Shown here in pieces: positions 7,048 through 14,863 of a stretch of DNA of 53,828 nt. Made by a program: the position numbers and the translations under genes. The stretch lies in NCBI GenBank assembly GCA_900545175.1, contig UQYF01000016.1, forward strand, positions 1-53,828, written 5' to 3'. The stretch's first letter is position 1. Every line of letters begins with the position of its first letter. The notes below the pieces were generated by a model, which ran no database searches, had not been told where the DNA came from, and saw nothing but the letters and a program-made list of their open reading frames with translations. This stretch comes from an uncultured Eubacteriales bacterium. GTDB taxonomy: Bacteria > Bacillota > Clostridia > Lachnospirales > Lachnospiraceae.

Positions 7048-8029
7048 AATCATAAAAGATACAAAGGCAAAAACGGATAAGTATAAGGTTACAAAAGCAG
7101 ATAAAGAGCACAGCTTAGAGCCGGAAGCGGCACAAAAAGCAGATAATATAGTTAATGAGGATAACGCAGGCTGTGACGACTCCGGCATGCATAAGAAAAA
7201 GAAGACGCTAAGCCGCGTGCAGGAAATTGAGAGAACCATTGTAAAGACATACAGAAAAGATATATGGGGAAGGTTCATAAAGGCTGTTGAGCGTTATGAG
7301 CTTATAAATGACGGCGACAGCATTGCAGTGTGTGTGTCGGGCGGAAAAGATTCTGCCCTGCTTGCAAAGCTTATGCAGCTTTATCAAAGATACAGTGATA
7401 AGAAATTCGATGTAAAATTTCTTTCGATGGATCCGGGATATAGTGAAGCTAACAGAAGGCGAGTGGAGAGCAATGCACAGCTTCTTGGCATTCCGTTGAC
7501 AATCTTCTCGACAAATGTGTTTGAGGCGGTTGATGATACTAAGACATCGCCGTGCTTTATCTGTGCGAGAATGAGAAGAGGGCATCTTTACAGAAGAGCA
7601 AAGGAGCTTGGCTGTAATAAGATTGCGCTCGGACATCACTACGATGATGTTATAGAGACAATACTTATGAGTATGCTATACGGGGCGCAGGTTCAGACTA
7701 TGATGCCTAAGCTGCCAAGCGACAATGTGGAAGGCATGGAGCTTATCCGCCCGCTCTATCTTGTGAGAGAGCAGGATGTTATTGCATGGGCTAATTATAA
7801 CGGACTTGAATTTTTAAGATGTGCATGTATGGCAACGCAGAATATAGACAACAAGGCATTTACGACTAAACGTGCTGAGATAAAGAACCTGATTGCCACG
7901 CTAAAGGAGACAAATCCGCTTGTGGAAAGCAATATATTCGGCAGTGTGGAGAATGTTAATTTGAGAAAAATAATCGGATATCAGAAGGATGGAGAGAAGA
8001 GAACATTTCTTGATGATTACAGATTATAA
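7031..8029 (+). CDS. TtcA-like PP-loop ATPase (tRNA 2-thiolation family)
   Basis: 332 residues from GTG 7031. The PP-loop SGGKDS is at 103-108, the cysteine pair C175-x-x-C178 in SPCFICARM, and later cysteines are at 264 and 266 (RCACMATQ). This matches the TtcA/TtuA group, which bind an FeS cluster and thiolate tRNA bases (C32 in the TtcA case). Residues 1-60 are a poorly conserved, charged extension. An in-frame ATG at 7187 would give a shorter protein closer to the family start but has no clear ribosome site. Translation is probably coupled to the overlapping serine hydrolase gene. Confidence 0.82.
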   Translation: MENCSRIIKDTKAKTDKYKVTKADKEHSLEPEAAQKADNIVNEDNAGCDDSGMHKKKKTLSRVQEIERTIVKTYRKDIWGRFIKAVERYELINDGDSIAVCVSGGKDSALLAKLMQLYQRYSDKKFDVKFLSMDPGYSEANRRRVESNAQLLGIPLTIFSTNVFEAVDDTKTSPCFICARMRRGHLYRRAKELGCNKIALGHHYDDVIETILMSMLYGAQVQTMMPKLPSDNVEGMELIRPLYLVREQDVIAWANYNGLEFLRCACMATQNIDNKAFTTKRAEIKNLIATLKETNPLVESNIFGSVENVNLRKIIGYQKDGEKRTFLDDYRL

Positions 8030-8047
8030 TTTATGGAGGTGTTGAGG

Positions 8048-8269
8048 TTGGAAGCTGATAAGAAGGAGAAGGTTGTACAGCTTGCACAGATAGGTACGGT
8101 TATAGCGTATGTTTTTCTTGTAATGCACTCAACTGTTGGTGAGTACCTGAAAATTACAAGAAAGAATATGAAAAATGATGCAAAACGCAAGGAAAAGTTA
8201 AAAAAGGAGAAGTATAAGCAGAAAAAGAGAAAGCTTAAAAGAAAAACGCATCGGAGATATTTTAGATAA
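8048..8269 (+). CDS. Small membrane protein with very basic tail
   Basis: About 73 residues if translation starts at TTG 8048, where GGAGGTG lies six bases upstream. A reading from ATG 8033 adds five residues but has no site. One hydrophobic helix (IGTVIAYVFLVM) is followed by a tail made almost wholly of Lys and Arg (about residues 40-73). Single-pass protein, family not recognised. It follows the TtcA-like gene by 18 nt and ends at a terminator, so it is the last gene of that operon. The basic tail could bind RNA, ribosomes or phospholipid; this is speculative. Confidence 0.6.
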   Translation: MEADKKEKVVQLAQIGTVIAYVFLVMHSTVGEYLKITRKNMKNDAKRKEKLKKEKYKQKKRKLKRKTHRRYFR

Positions 8270-8284
8270 GATTTCTATAAAAGA

Positions 8285-8319
8285 GGGCGGACAGGATTTG
8301 AATCCTGCCCGCCTTCTTT
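8285..8319. terminator. Bidirectional terminator
   Basis: GGGCGGACAGGA (8285-8296) pairs with TCCTGCCCGCC (8303-8313), with loop TTTGAA and one mismatch, followed by TTCTTTA. It lies between convergent genes (small basic protein and fucO) and has A-rich sequence on the left for the minus-strand transcript. Confidence 0.8.
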
Positions 8320-8338
8320 AGGAGTAAGTGTATATAGA

Positions 8339-9484
8339 TTAGATAAGTGACTCGTAGAGCTTTGTGATATCTTCAACGCTTGTGTCTCTTGGGTTACCAG
8401 GACGGCATGCATCATCGTAAGCTGACTGTGCAAGGAATGGGATATCCTCTCTCTTAACGATATCCTTAAGGTTAGCAGGGATACCTACATCATGTGAGAG
8501 CTGCTTAACTGCATCAATGGCAGCCTTGCGGTACTCTTCAACAGTCATGTTCTCTGTTCCTTCAACGCCCATAGCCTTTGCAATGTATTTGTACTTGTCG
8601 CCTGTGGCTTCTGCGTTGTATTCCATTACTGTAGGAAGGATGATTGCGTTGGCAACACCGTGAGGTGTATCATATACAGCACCAAGAGGATGAGCCATCG
8701 AGTGAACGATACCAAGACCTACGTTGGAGAAGCCCATACCTGCTATGTACTGGCCGAGAGCCATGCCTTCACGTCCTTCAGGAGTGTTGGCTACGGCACC
8801 GCGCAGATGCTTGGAGATAAGCTCGATTGCTTTGAGGTGGAACATATCGGTCATCTCCCATGCAGCCTTGGTTGTGTAACCTTCAATGGCATGTGTGAGA
8901 GCGTCCATACCTGTTGCGGCTGTAAGCCCCTTAGGCATTGTTGACATCATCTCAGGATCGATAAATGCAACTACCGGGATATCATGTGTATCAACGCATA
9001 CCATCTTACGGCTCTTCTCAACATCTGTGATAACATAGTTGATTGTAACCTCGGCAGCAGTGCCGGCAGTTGTAGGAACTGCGAGGATAGGAACACACTT
9101 ATTCTTGGTAGGAGCTACTCCTTCAAGACTTCTCACATCGGCAAACTCAGGGTTCTTTATGATGATACCGATAGCTTTGGCTGTATCCATTGATGAACCG
9201 CCGCCGATGGCGATTATATAGTCGGCACCAGACTTCTTGAATGCTTCAACACCTGTCTGTACATTCTCGATTGTCGGATTAGGCTTGATATTCGAGTAAA
9301 TCTCATATGCAAGACCTGCATCATCTAAAACTTTAGTAACCTTCGCTGTCACGCCAAACTTTATAAGATCAGGATCGGAGCATATAAACGCCTTCTTAAA
9401 AGCACGTCCCTTTACTTCTGTTGCAATCTCGGCAATACAGCCTGCACCATGATAAGATGTTTCATTAAGTACTATTCTTCCCAT
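8339..9484 (-). CDS. fucO: Lactaldehyde reductase / 1,2-propanediol oxidoreductase (FucO), iron-dependent
   Basis: A 381-residue group III alcohol dehydrogenase, very similar along its length to E. coli FucO as I remember it. The cofactor motif is GGGSSMDTAKA (94-104). The family iron ligands correspond to D194, H198, H261 and H275 in GMDALTHAIEG and VHSMAHPLG...TPHG. It reduces L-lactaldehyde, from fucose or rhamnose breakdown, to propane-1,2-diol with NADH. Start ATG 9484 has a weak AAAGGAG site. No fucose or rhamnose genes are adjacent. A palindrome covers its predicted promoter. It ends at the bidirectional terminator near 8300. Confidence 0.95.
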   Translation of the reverse strand: MGRIVLNETSYHGAGCIAEIATEVKGRAFKKAFICSDPDLIKFGVTAKVTKVLDDAGLAYEIYSNIKPNPTIENVQTGVEAFKKSGADYIIAIGGGSSMDTAKAIGIIIKNPEFADVRSLEGVAPTKNKCVPILAVPTTAGTAAEVTINYVITDVEKSRKMVCVDTHDIPVVAFIDPEMMSTMPKGLTAATGMDALTHAIEGYTTKAAWEMTDMFHLKAIELISKHLRGAVANTPEGREGMALGQYIAGMGFSNVGLGIVHSMAHPLGAVYDTPHGVANAIILPTVMEYNAEATGDKYKYIAKAMGVEGTENMTVEEYRKAAIDAVKQLSHDVGIPANLKDIVKREDIPFLAQSAYDDACRPGNPRDTSVEDITKLYESLI

Positions 9485-9572
9485 TACTATATTACTCCTT
9501 TCAAATATGAATTATCAGTTGATTTTCAAGCCAAACGGATTGAGTTATAATAATAACGCTCCTTGGCTCTTA

Positions 9573-9591
9573 TATGGTGAATTATACCATA
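9573..9591 (-). promoter_or_regulatory. fucO promoter (extended -10) inside a palindrome
   Basis: On the minus strand, TGGTATAAT (extended -10, hexamer at 9581-9586) is embedded in the inverted repeat TATGGT-GAATTAT-ACCATA (9573-9591). A weak -35 (TACACA) lies 17 bp upstream. A repressor bound to the palindrome would block RNA polymerase. Confidence 0.5.
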
Positions 9592-9645
9592 AGTTTTACA
9601 ATTTGTGTATACATATTTGGTAAAAAAGTATTAAAATTGTGTGAA

Positions 9646-10095
9646 TTATTTCTTTGCCATATTTGAATTATGATAAGATGCATCGTTTGTGACATCTTTT
9701 CCGAACCAGGCAGGAGGAGTATAGGCAAGAGCTTCTGCCTCGGACGAAAATTCGACCTCGGCGAGCAAGAGTCCTGAAAATTTTCCTTCAAATATGTCAA
9801 GCTCTATTGTAAGATTGTTTTTTTCGGGAATTTCATAGCGTGTTTTGGTGATAATATTTCCGTCGGCTTTTTTGATGAGTGTGTTGTATGCAGCTTCGTT
9901 AAGCGGAAGATTGTATTCTTCGCGCGCCATAAGGCCTTTTGACTTGTAAGTAAGATAGTAATCGTCATTGTCGCGCCTTACACGGACAACAGGCTCGGTG
10001 CAAAGATAGCCTTGTTCAATTCGGCGGCACTTAAGCGATGACAGGTCTATGCTGTCGGGTATTTTGTCAATAAGAAATTTTCTTTCGATTTCCAT
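9646..10095 (-). CDS. CYTH-domain protein (triphosphate tunnel metalloenzyme)
   Basis: A 149-residue single-domain protein. The family-defining ExExK motif opens the protein (MEIERKFLI), and further tunnel residues follow in VRVRRDNDDYYLTYKSKG and ELDIFEGKFSGLLLAEVEF. Bacterial CYTH proteins of this size hydrolyse inorganic triphosphate or nucleoside triphosphates with a divalent metal. Which substrate applies cannot be told from sequence. Start ATG 10095 has AAAGGAG nearby. It is transcribed toward fucO but has no obvious terminator of its own. Confidence 0.9.
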   Translation of the reverse strand: MEIERKFLIDKIPDSIDLSSLKCRRIEQGYLCTEPVVRVRRDNDDYYLTYKSKGLMAREEYNLPLNEAAYNTLIKKADGNIITKTRYEIPEKNNLTIELDIFEGKFSGLLLAEVEFSSEAEALAYTPPAWFGKDVTNDASYHNSNMAKK

Positions 10096-10244
10096 TTTGA
10101 AGCTCCTTTACGTTTTAAGTTATTTTTGAGTTGTTTTAGATTATTTCAGGATAAAATTTCCAAGCATGCTTTATGCAGCAGGTTTAGCCGGTATGTTATA
10201 AATTATGGCATTTATTAAAAAATCATGTGTTTGCAAAAGACATT

Positions 10245-10273
10245 TTGACCACAGTACTATTTTAGTATATAAT
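10245..10273 (+). promoter_or_regulatory. Sigma-A-type promoter for the DJ-1 gene
   Basis: TTGACC (10245-10250), a 17-bp spacer and TATAAT (10268-10273). The spacer contains the inverted repeat TACTA-TTT-TAGTA (10255-10267), a possible operator. It leaves a leader of ~125 nt before ATG 10408. The rest of the 10096-10407 gap shows nothing further. Confidence 0.65.
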
Positions 10274-10407
10274 AGGTTGTGTTGCAAAAGGATTTTGTGA
10301 TTATTTGATAATTACATGGTTATGCTATTTGTGCAGCAGGCGACACAGATTAGTTTTATTACGGATGAAAATTATTAAAAAACAACGTCTGAAGAATGGA
10401 GATAATT

Positions 10408-10953
10408 ATGGCAAAGGTATATGCATTTTTAACGGAGGGTTTTGAGCTTGTTGAGGCTCTTGCAGTGGTCGATGTGTTAAGAAGAGCGAGTATTGAGGTT
10501 GTGACAGTATCCATAATGGATAAAAAGAATGTCTTAAGCGCGCAGAAGGTTGAAGTTGTCGCAGATACGATGTTTGCAGACAATGATTATAAGGATGCAG
10601 ATGTTCTTTTTCTTCCGGGTGGACCGGGAACAAAAGGGCTTGAAGCTCATGCAGGGCTTGCACACACGTTAAAAATGCATTATGCGGCAGGAAAGAAGCT
10701 TGCAGCAATATGTGCTGCTCCGAGCGTGTTCGGACATCTGGGATTTTTAGAGGGAAAGAAGGCAACATGTTTTCCGGGATTTGAAAATGAGTTAAAGGGA
10801 GCGCAGTTCGTGCAGGAAAGAGTTGTCTGGGACGGAAATATCGTTACAAGCAGAGGCATGGGAACAGCGATAGATCTTGGACTCAGCCTTGTCGGAACAC
10901 TTGTATCCGATAAGATAGCAGGAATGCTTGCTCATTCCATACAGTACAAGTAA
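10408..10953 (+). CDS. DJ-1/PfpI family protein (YajL-like)
   Basis: A 181-residue protein of the DJ-1/ThiJ/PfpI superfamily. The reactive cysteine is C102 in AAICAAPSVFG, with a conserved glutamate in GFELVEAL (residue 16). Length and motifs match the YajL/DJ-1 branch, proposed to protect against oxidative or glyoxal damage; the enzymatic activity is debated. ATG 10408 is chosen because GGAG at 10398-10401 overlaps the alternative ATG at 10396 and is correctly spaced for 10408. Single gene behind its own promoter. Confidence 0.92.
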   Translation: MAKVYAFLTEGFELVEALAVVDVLRRASIEVVTVSIMDKKNVLSAQKVEVVADTMFADNDYKDADVLFLPGGPGTKGLEAHAGLAHTLKMHYAAGKKLAAICAAPSVFGHLGFLEGKKATCFPGFENELKGAQFVQERVVWDGNIVTSRGMGTAIDLGLSLVGTLVSDKIAGMLAHSIQYK

Positions 10954-11088
10954 TAGATTGTAAGCGCCACAGCCGCAGCAAATGAACGTGCCGCAGCTGT
11001 CTGCCATTTGTAAATATTCCACGAATTGGCATAATAATAAAACGCTTCATGAACATAATAATACCAAGACAAAGGACATTCCAATCCG

Positions 11089-11148
11089 GCAGCAGGTCAG
11101 TAAAAGACATGTGGCAGATGGAGAGGAAAAGAATTTGTCGGATTGGAA
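11089..11148 (+). promoter_or_regulatory. Long-range inverted repeat in the leader of the spore-protein gene
   Basis: TTCCAATCCG (11089-11098) and CGGATTGGAA (11139-11148) are perfectly complementary with 40 nt between. The pair sits 59 nt before the SASP start and could form a stem in its mRNA. No clear sporulation-type promoter with correct spacing was found. Confidence 0.4.
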
Positions 11149-11206
11149 AAGACCGGTGCCACGGAATTTTCAAAAACTATATCAATGTTCATGGAGGTGA
11201 ATCAAA

Positions 11207-11422
11207 ATGGCAAGTACTAATACAGGAACAAACAAGGCGGCAGTACCTGAAGCAAAGGGTGCAATGGACAGATTCAAGATGGAGGTAGCTTCTGAGCTTG
11301 GCGTACCTTTAAAGGAAGGCTACAATGGAGACTTAACTTCCAGACAGGCCGGTTCTATCGGTGGTGAGATGGTTAAGAAGATGATCATGAAACAGGAGCA
11401 GGAGATGGCAGGTAAGCAGTAA
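11207..11422 (+). CDS. Alpha/beta-type small acid-soluble spore protein
   Basis: A 71-residue protein with both family signatures: KMEVASELGVPL (the region around the GPR protease site) and LTSRQAGSIGGEMVKKMI. Such proteins coat DNA in dormant spores and protect it from UV and heat, then are degraded for amino acids at germination. The ATGGAGGTG site is correctly placed for ATG 11207. A strong terminator follows. Its presence suggests the organism belongs to a spore-forming lineage, though it does not prove that it sporulates. Confidence 0.95.
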   Translation: MASTNTGTNKAAVPEAKGAMDRFKMEVASELGVPLKEGYNGDLTSRQAGSIGGEMVKKMIMKQEQEMAGKQ

Positions 11423-11436
11423 TGCCATTTATGCCG

Positions 11437-11465
11437 GGGAGCCGCATATGCGGCTCCCTTTTTTG
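11437..11465 (+). terminator. Rho-independent terminator of the SASP gene
   Basis: A perfect 11-bp palindrome GGGAGCCGCAT/ATGCGGCTCCC (11437-11458) is followed by TTTTTTG. Confidence 0.93.
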
Positions 11466-11591
11466 CATAATAGGGGGTTAGGTGTCAAAACATGTTAATT
11501 TAGTCTATGAGCGTATAACAAGTTATGTTTATACATATCTCTTCGTTGTCCGAAGCAAGATGCATAAATATAGATTGCCGATATCATTGGC

Positions 11592-12647
11592 TTACAAAAA
11601 ATATCTTGGAAGGAAGAGCCTGCTTATAAAGCGGAAAGCAGGAAAAATACCTTCTATATTGATAAATACCGGACAGAATATAAGGCTTCCTATGAGAAAT
11701 ACAGGTATGAGCGGAATTACACGGCTGCTCTTTTTTAACAGACAGCATACACAGGAAAAAGCAGTTACCATACATATATATCTTATAGAATACATAACTT
11801 CAAGCGCCGGCGGGTATGTGCTTTGTGAAAGGTAAAGTGCCAGTTCGCTGCACAATGTAAACAAAACAGCAGGAAGCAGTGGATATAATATACAGCTTAG
11901 TATGCAGAATGAAAGAGGGCGTGGCGCGAAAAGTCCCTTTTCACGGTCAATAAGCCATGCGATGCTTCCGGTTAATGCAGAGAGCATGATAAGAATAGAC
12001 AGAAGTCCTCGCAACGGAAATGTGACTGTTGCATCCGTATCCGTATTTTGGTTTAGAGAGATATTGTTAGCGGTGCGGATATCAAGATGGAAGGTTTCGC
12101 CCCCGGCGCAATATGCCTCATATGACCGGTACATGAAGCTGCCAAGGTCAGAAACTGTTTTGTCGTCTATACCGTCAATGTGTATATATTTATCAAGCAC
12201 TTCATAGCCCGACATTCGCACAACAGCGGCAAACACAATTTCATTTATGGCGCTCAATAACATTGCGGACGGCACAGTGACTACCTCGATAGTGTTTTTG
12301 TAATGACCGTTGTTAAGAGCATTTGAAAAGTCAGAGTCGAATATGTAGGCACATTCAAGCATACCGGAGATGACATCTTTTTCCATAATGCTTTTATCAT
12401 CGTATTCGACAAATGAAAAGCCGCCCTCCCCTGATGAGAGCAGAAGATTTTTCATGCGAAGTGTAAGTGTATCATCCTTTTCAAAGAACAGACCGACTGT
12501 AATATCGGATGAGGCTGCATTTTCCGGCAGCAGCCTGACAGTGACAGTCAGAATGGGAATGAAGATGAGAAGTACAGCTATTATAGGCATTTTTAAAATT
12601 CGCTTGCTTAGAATGGCGCTCCATGTGAGCAGTATTTTAGGCTTCAT
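11592..12647 (-). CDS. ABC-2 type transporter permease (second subunit)
   Basis: A 351-residue membrane protein. There is one helix near residues 20-38 (IIAVLLIFIPILTVTV), a large extracytoplasmic domain to ~210, then about five hydrophobic segments (for example FPLRGLLSILIMLSALTGSIAW) to the C-terminus. This topology is typical of ABC-2 exporters (YhgE/NatB-like). Start ATG 12647 has AAAGGAA upstream and overlaps the preceding permease by 11 nt. It forms one transporter with the permease and ATPase genes upstream. Substrate unknown; drug or peptide export is plausible. Confidence 0.8.
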   Translation of the reverse strand: MKPKILLTWSAILSKRILKMPIIAVLLIFIPILTVTVRLLPENAASSDITVGLFFEKDDTLTLRMKNLLLSSGEGGFSFVEYDDKSIMEKDVISGMLECAYIFDSDFSNALNNGHYKNTIEVVTVPSAMLLSAINEIVFAAVVRMSGYEVLDKYIHIDGIDDKTVSDLGSFMYRSYEAYCAGGETFHLDIRTANNISLNQNTDTDATVTFPLRGLLSILIMLSALTGSIAWLIDREKGLFAPRPLSFCILSCILYPLLPAVLFTLCSELALYLSQSTYPPALEVMYSIRYICMVTAFSCVCCLLKKSSRVIPLIPVFLIGSLIFCPVFINIEGIFPAFRFISRLFLPRYFL

Positions 12648-13857
12648 GGCAATTCCTTTCTCTTATAAAAGCAGATATTAATAAGAACACTACAGCGTAT
12701 GCAAGTCCGGCAGCTATTGTGATGCCGGAGAGTGTGTCCGTGTAGAGCGTGTCTAAAAGCGTCTTTATGTATGCAGCCGGAAGAAATTTTCCGGCTGCAG
12801 CGGCAAGCTTAGGAAGGTAGGAAGCCGGAATTATTATTCCGGAGCAGTAAAGCATTACCACATTGAGACAGAAGAGCAGAAGCATTCCGTATAAGCCGCT
12901 CCCGGCAGCCGTATACACCGTAAAAAAGTAGGATACAGCTATGAAGATGCCAAAAAACAGGCATAACAGATTACGAAGTGAAAGGCTGTATATAATGTCG
13001 TCAGGGACTGTTAAACTGCGTAAAATAGGCTTTATGATGAAAAGCATTGCCGCAATGATACATGTGCATGCAAGGCTCATGGCTAAGCATTTGCATATGC
13101 ATGCATAAAAATGGCTGATGCCTGAACGCTTTAACATGATTGAAGTTTCGCGGTTCTCCGATGTGATGAAACTGCCGAGAAGAAAACCGAGAAACAGTAT
13201 GATGGCGGTAATGCCTGAACATATATAAAACTGAACGCCGGAGAGAGTTCCCGTAGGACTTACCTTTCTAATATTAAAAATATTTGAGTGGTTAAAAACA
13301 AAACGAAGATAATAATCGTTCAGCTCATCGGAGCTTTCGGAGAGCCTGTCGGAGAGTCCGAACTGCATGTATGCATCGCTCATGGCGTATATTCCCGATT
13401 GAACATAGGCGAGAGTGTCAGAGCCTGCATTTAATACCGAGCGGAATACAACAGTCTCGATTCCGGGATTGTCGGGAAGAATGACAACCGCCGGTGTATT
13501 GCGTCCGTTTAAGACATCCTCGACAAAGCCTTCGGGAATGTAGACAATGCCATATACTTCGCCGTCTCTTAGCATCTTTTTGGCAGATTCATCATCTGTC
13601 TGTATGAATTCACAGTAATCGTCAAGGCTGTCCATCTGTGTGAGCATGCTAAAACCAAGACTTACAAGCTTATCATCTGCCGGAAGCACAACGGCAATTT
13701 TAAAAAAGAGGCCAGTTCCGGAATTGATGTATTTGACTCCTGCCATACCGATACAGAACGCTATAAAAGCAAAAAGAAGAGTTCCGGCAAAAAGTCCGGG
13801 TATGAATTTGAAAGCGGATTTTATCTGTAACAGCATATAAAATAAGCGTTTACGCAT
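12637..13857 (-). CDS. ABC-2 type transporter permease (first subunit)
   Basis: A 406-residue membrane protein. An N-terminal helix (about 17-42) is followed by an extracytoplasmic domain to ~215 and then about six membrane segments, the typical ABC-2 exporter layout. A good AAGGAGAA site precedes ATG 13857, which overlaps the end of the ATPase gene by 8 nt. Together with the next permease it probably forms a heterodimeric channel energised by the upstream ATPase. Substrate not predictable. Confidence 0.82.
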   Translation of the reverse strand: MRKRLFYMLLQIKSAFKFIPGLFAGTLLFAFIAFCIGMAGVKYINSGTGLFFKIAVVLPADDKLVSLGFSMLTQMDSLDDYCEFIQTDDESAKKMLRDGEVYGIVYIPEGFVEDVLNGRNTPAVVILPDNPGIETVVFRSVLNAGSDTLAYVQSGIYAMSDAYMQFGLSDRLSESSDELNDYYLRFVFNHSNIFNIRKVSPTGTLSGVQFYICSGITAIILFLGFLLGSFITSENRETSIMLKRSGISHFYACICKCLAMSLACTCIIAAMLFIIKPILRSLTVPDDIIYSLSLRNLLCLFFGIFIAVSYFFTVYTAAGSGLYGMLLLFCLNVVMLYCSGIIIPASYLPKLAAAAGKFLPAAYIKTLLDTLYTDTLSGITIAAGLAYAVVFLLISAFIRERNCHEA

Positions 13858-14539
13858 TCGGGTTCTCCTTTTTTGATATAAGCTTCATAAGCTCGGCACC
13901 GGAAACGGGTGGTATTTCTTTTATTGAGCATTCGTTTATGATGAACATCCGGCTGCACAGGGAAAGCTCGCATTCTTCATGGCTGGTGATTATAACGGTG
14001 CCGCCGTTACGGCTGTAGTCGGACAGGTAGCTGCATATATCGGATTTACATACAATGTCAAGCGATGCTCCCGGTTCGTCTAAAATAAGAATATAAGGAC
14101 TTCCGGCTAATGAACAGGCGATGGAAAGCCTTTTTTTCATTCCGCCGGACAGTCTGCTCACGGTATACTTTGCGTAGCGGTTTAAGTCAAAGCGCTCCAT
14201 GATATCTGAAAGCTCATCCGTGTGGTCACAGTACCACAGCTTCAGATTGTCTGAAACAGTGAGATTTTCAAAGAGCGGATTATCCTGCGGAACATATCCG
14301 GCATATTCGCGGAATATTTTTGGGTTCTTCATCGCATTATGACCGCCATATTCGATTAAGCCGCCGTCCGGCTTATCGGCTCCGGCAAGAATACGAAGAA
14401 GTGTGGATTTTCCGCAGCCGTTTGCACCTACGATTCCGACAATATCACCGGGAAAAATCTCGAAGGCTGCGTTATCGAAAATGATTCTTTTTTTGTATGA
14501 TTTTTTTAGGCCGCTGACCTTTAGGATTGCTTCTGACAA
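13850..14539 (-). CDS. ABC transporter ATP-binding protein
   Basis: About 229 residues from TTG 14539, chosen because AAAGGAGGA lies just upstream and the protein then begins like other family members (SEAILKVSGLKKSYKK). A longer reading to 14770 has an implausible N-terminus. Walker A is GANGCGKST, the signature LSGGMKKRLS and Walker B ILILDEPGASLD. First gene of the three-gene exporter operon. The promoter is not obvious. Confidence 0.9.
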   Translation of the reverse strand: MSEAILKVSGLKKSYKKRIIFDNAAFEIFPGDIVGIVGANGCGKSTLLRILAGADKPDGGLIEYGGHNAMKNPKIFREYAGYVPQDNPLFENLTVSDNLKLWYCDHTDELSDIMERFDLNRYAKYTVSRLSGGMKKRLSIACSLAGSPYILILDEPGASLDIVCKSDICSYLSDYSRNGGTVIITSHEECELSLCSRMFIINECSIKEIPPVSGAELMKLISKKENPNA

Positions 14540-14801
14540 GAAAAAATTCCTCCTTTTACTCCTGAAAATTGTGCATATACACGGAGAGCTTTGTGCGCTG
14601 CCGCAAAAATTAAACCGACAGTTGCTTAAAGATATCGGCATGAAATGGTATGATGGCATGGAAGTCATGTGATGCGGTGATATCTTAGATATCTTTAAAG
14701 ATATAAAAAACGCCGGTGTCTGTGTAGAGAATAGCATTTTTCTGCCAAAAAATCCATAAAAAACAGGCATTATCGTAAATTTATGCTGGATTTTGGTGTA
14801 G

Positions 14802-14836
14802 ACGTATGTTATAATGGGTAATTGATTGACATACGT
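14802..14836 (+). promoter_or_regulatory. tig promoter (extended -10) flanked by an inverted repeat
   Basis: TGTTATAAT (extended -10, hexamer 14810-14815) lies 48 bp before the trigger-factor start; the -35 is poor (TGGATT). The perfect inverted repeat ACGTATGT (14802-14809)/ACATACGT (14829-14836) brackets the -10. The rest of the 14540-14863 gap is leader of the divergent ABC operon and holds AT-rich GATATC-type short palindromes (14678-14705) with no gene. Confidence 0.5.
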
Positions 14837-14863
14837 GTTAATAGTTTAAGGAGGATTTTTTAA

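Noticed and set aside
11482..11835. 117-codon plus-strand reading frame
   Set aside because: It lies antisense to the end of the ABC-2 permease gene, lacks a ribosome site and resembles no family.
14540..14770. N-terminal extension of the ABC ATPase
   Set aside because: The extra residues are unlike any ABC protein, and the TTG start at 14539 has a strong AAAGGAGGA site.
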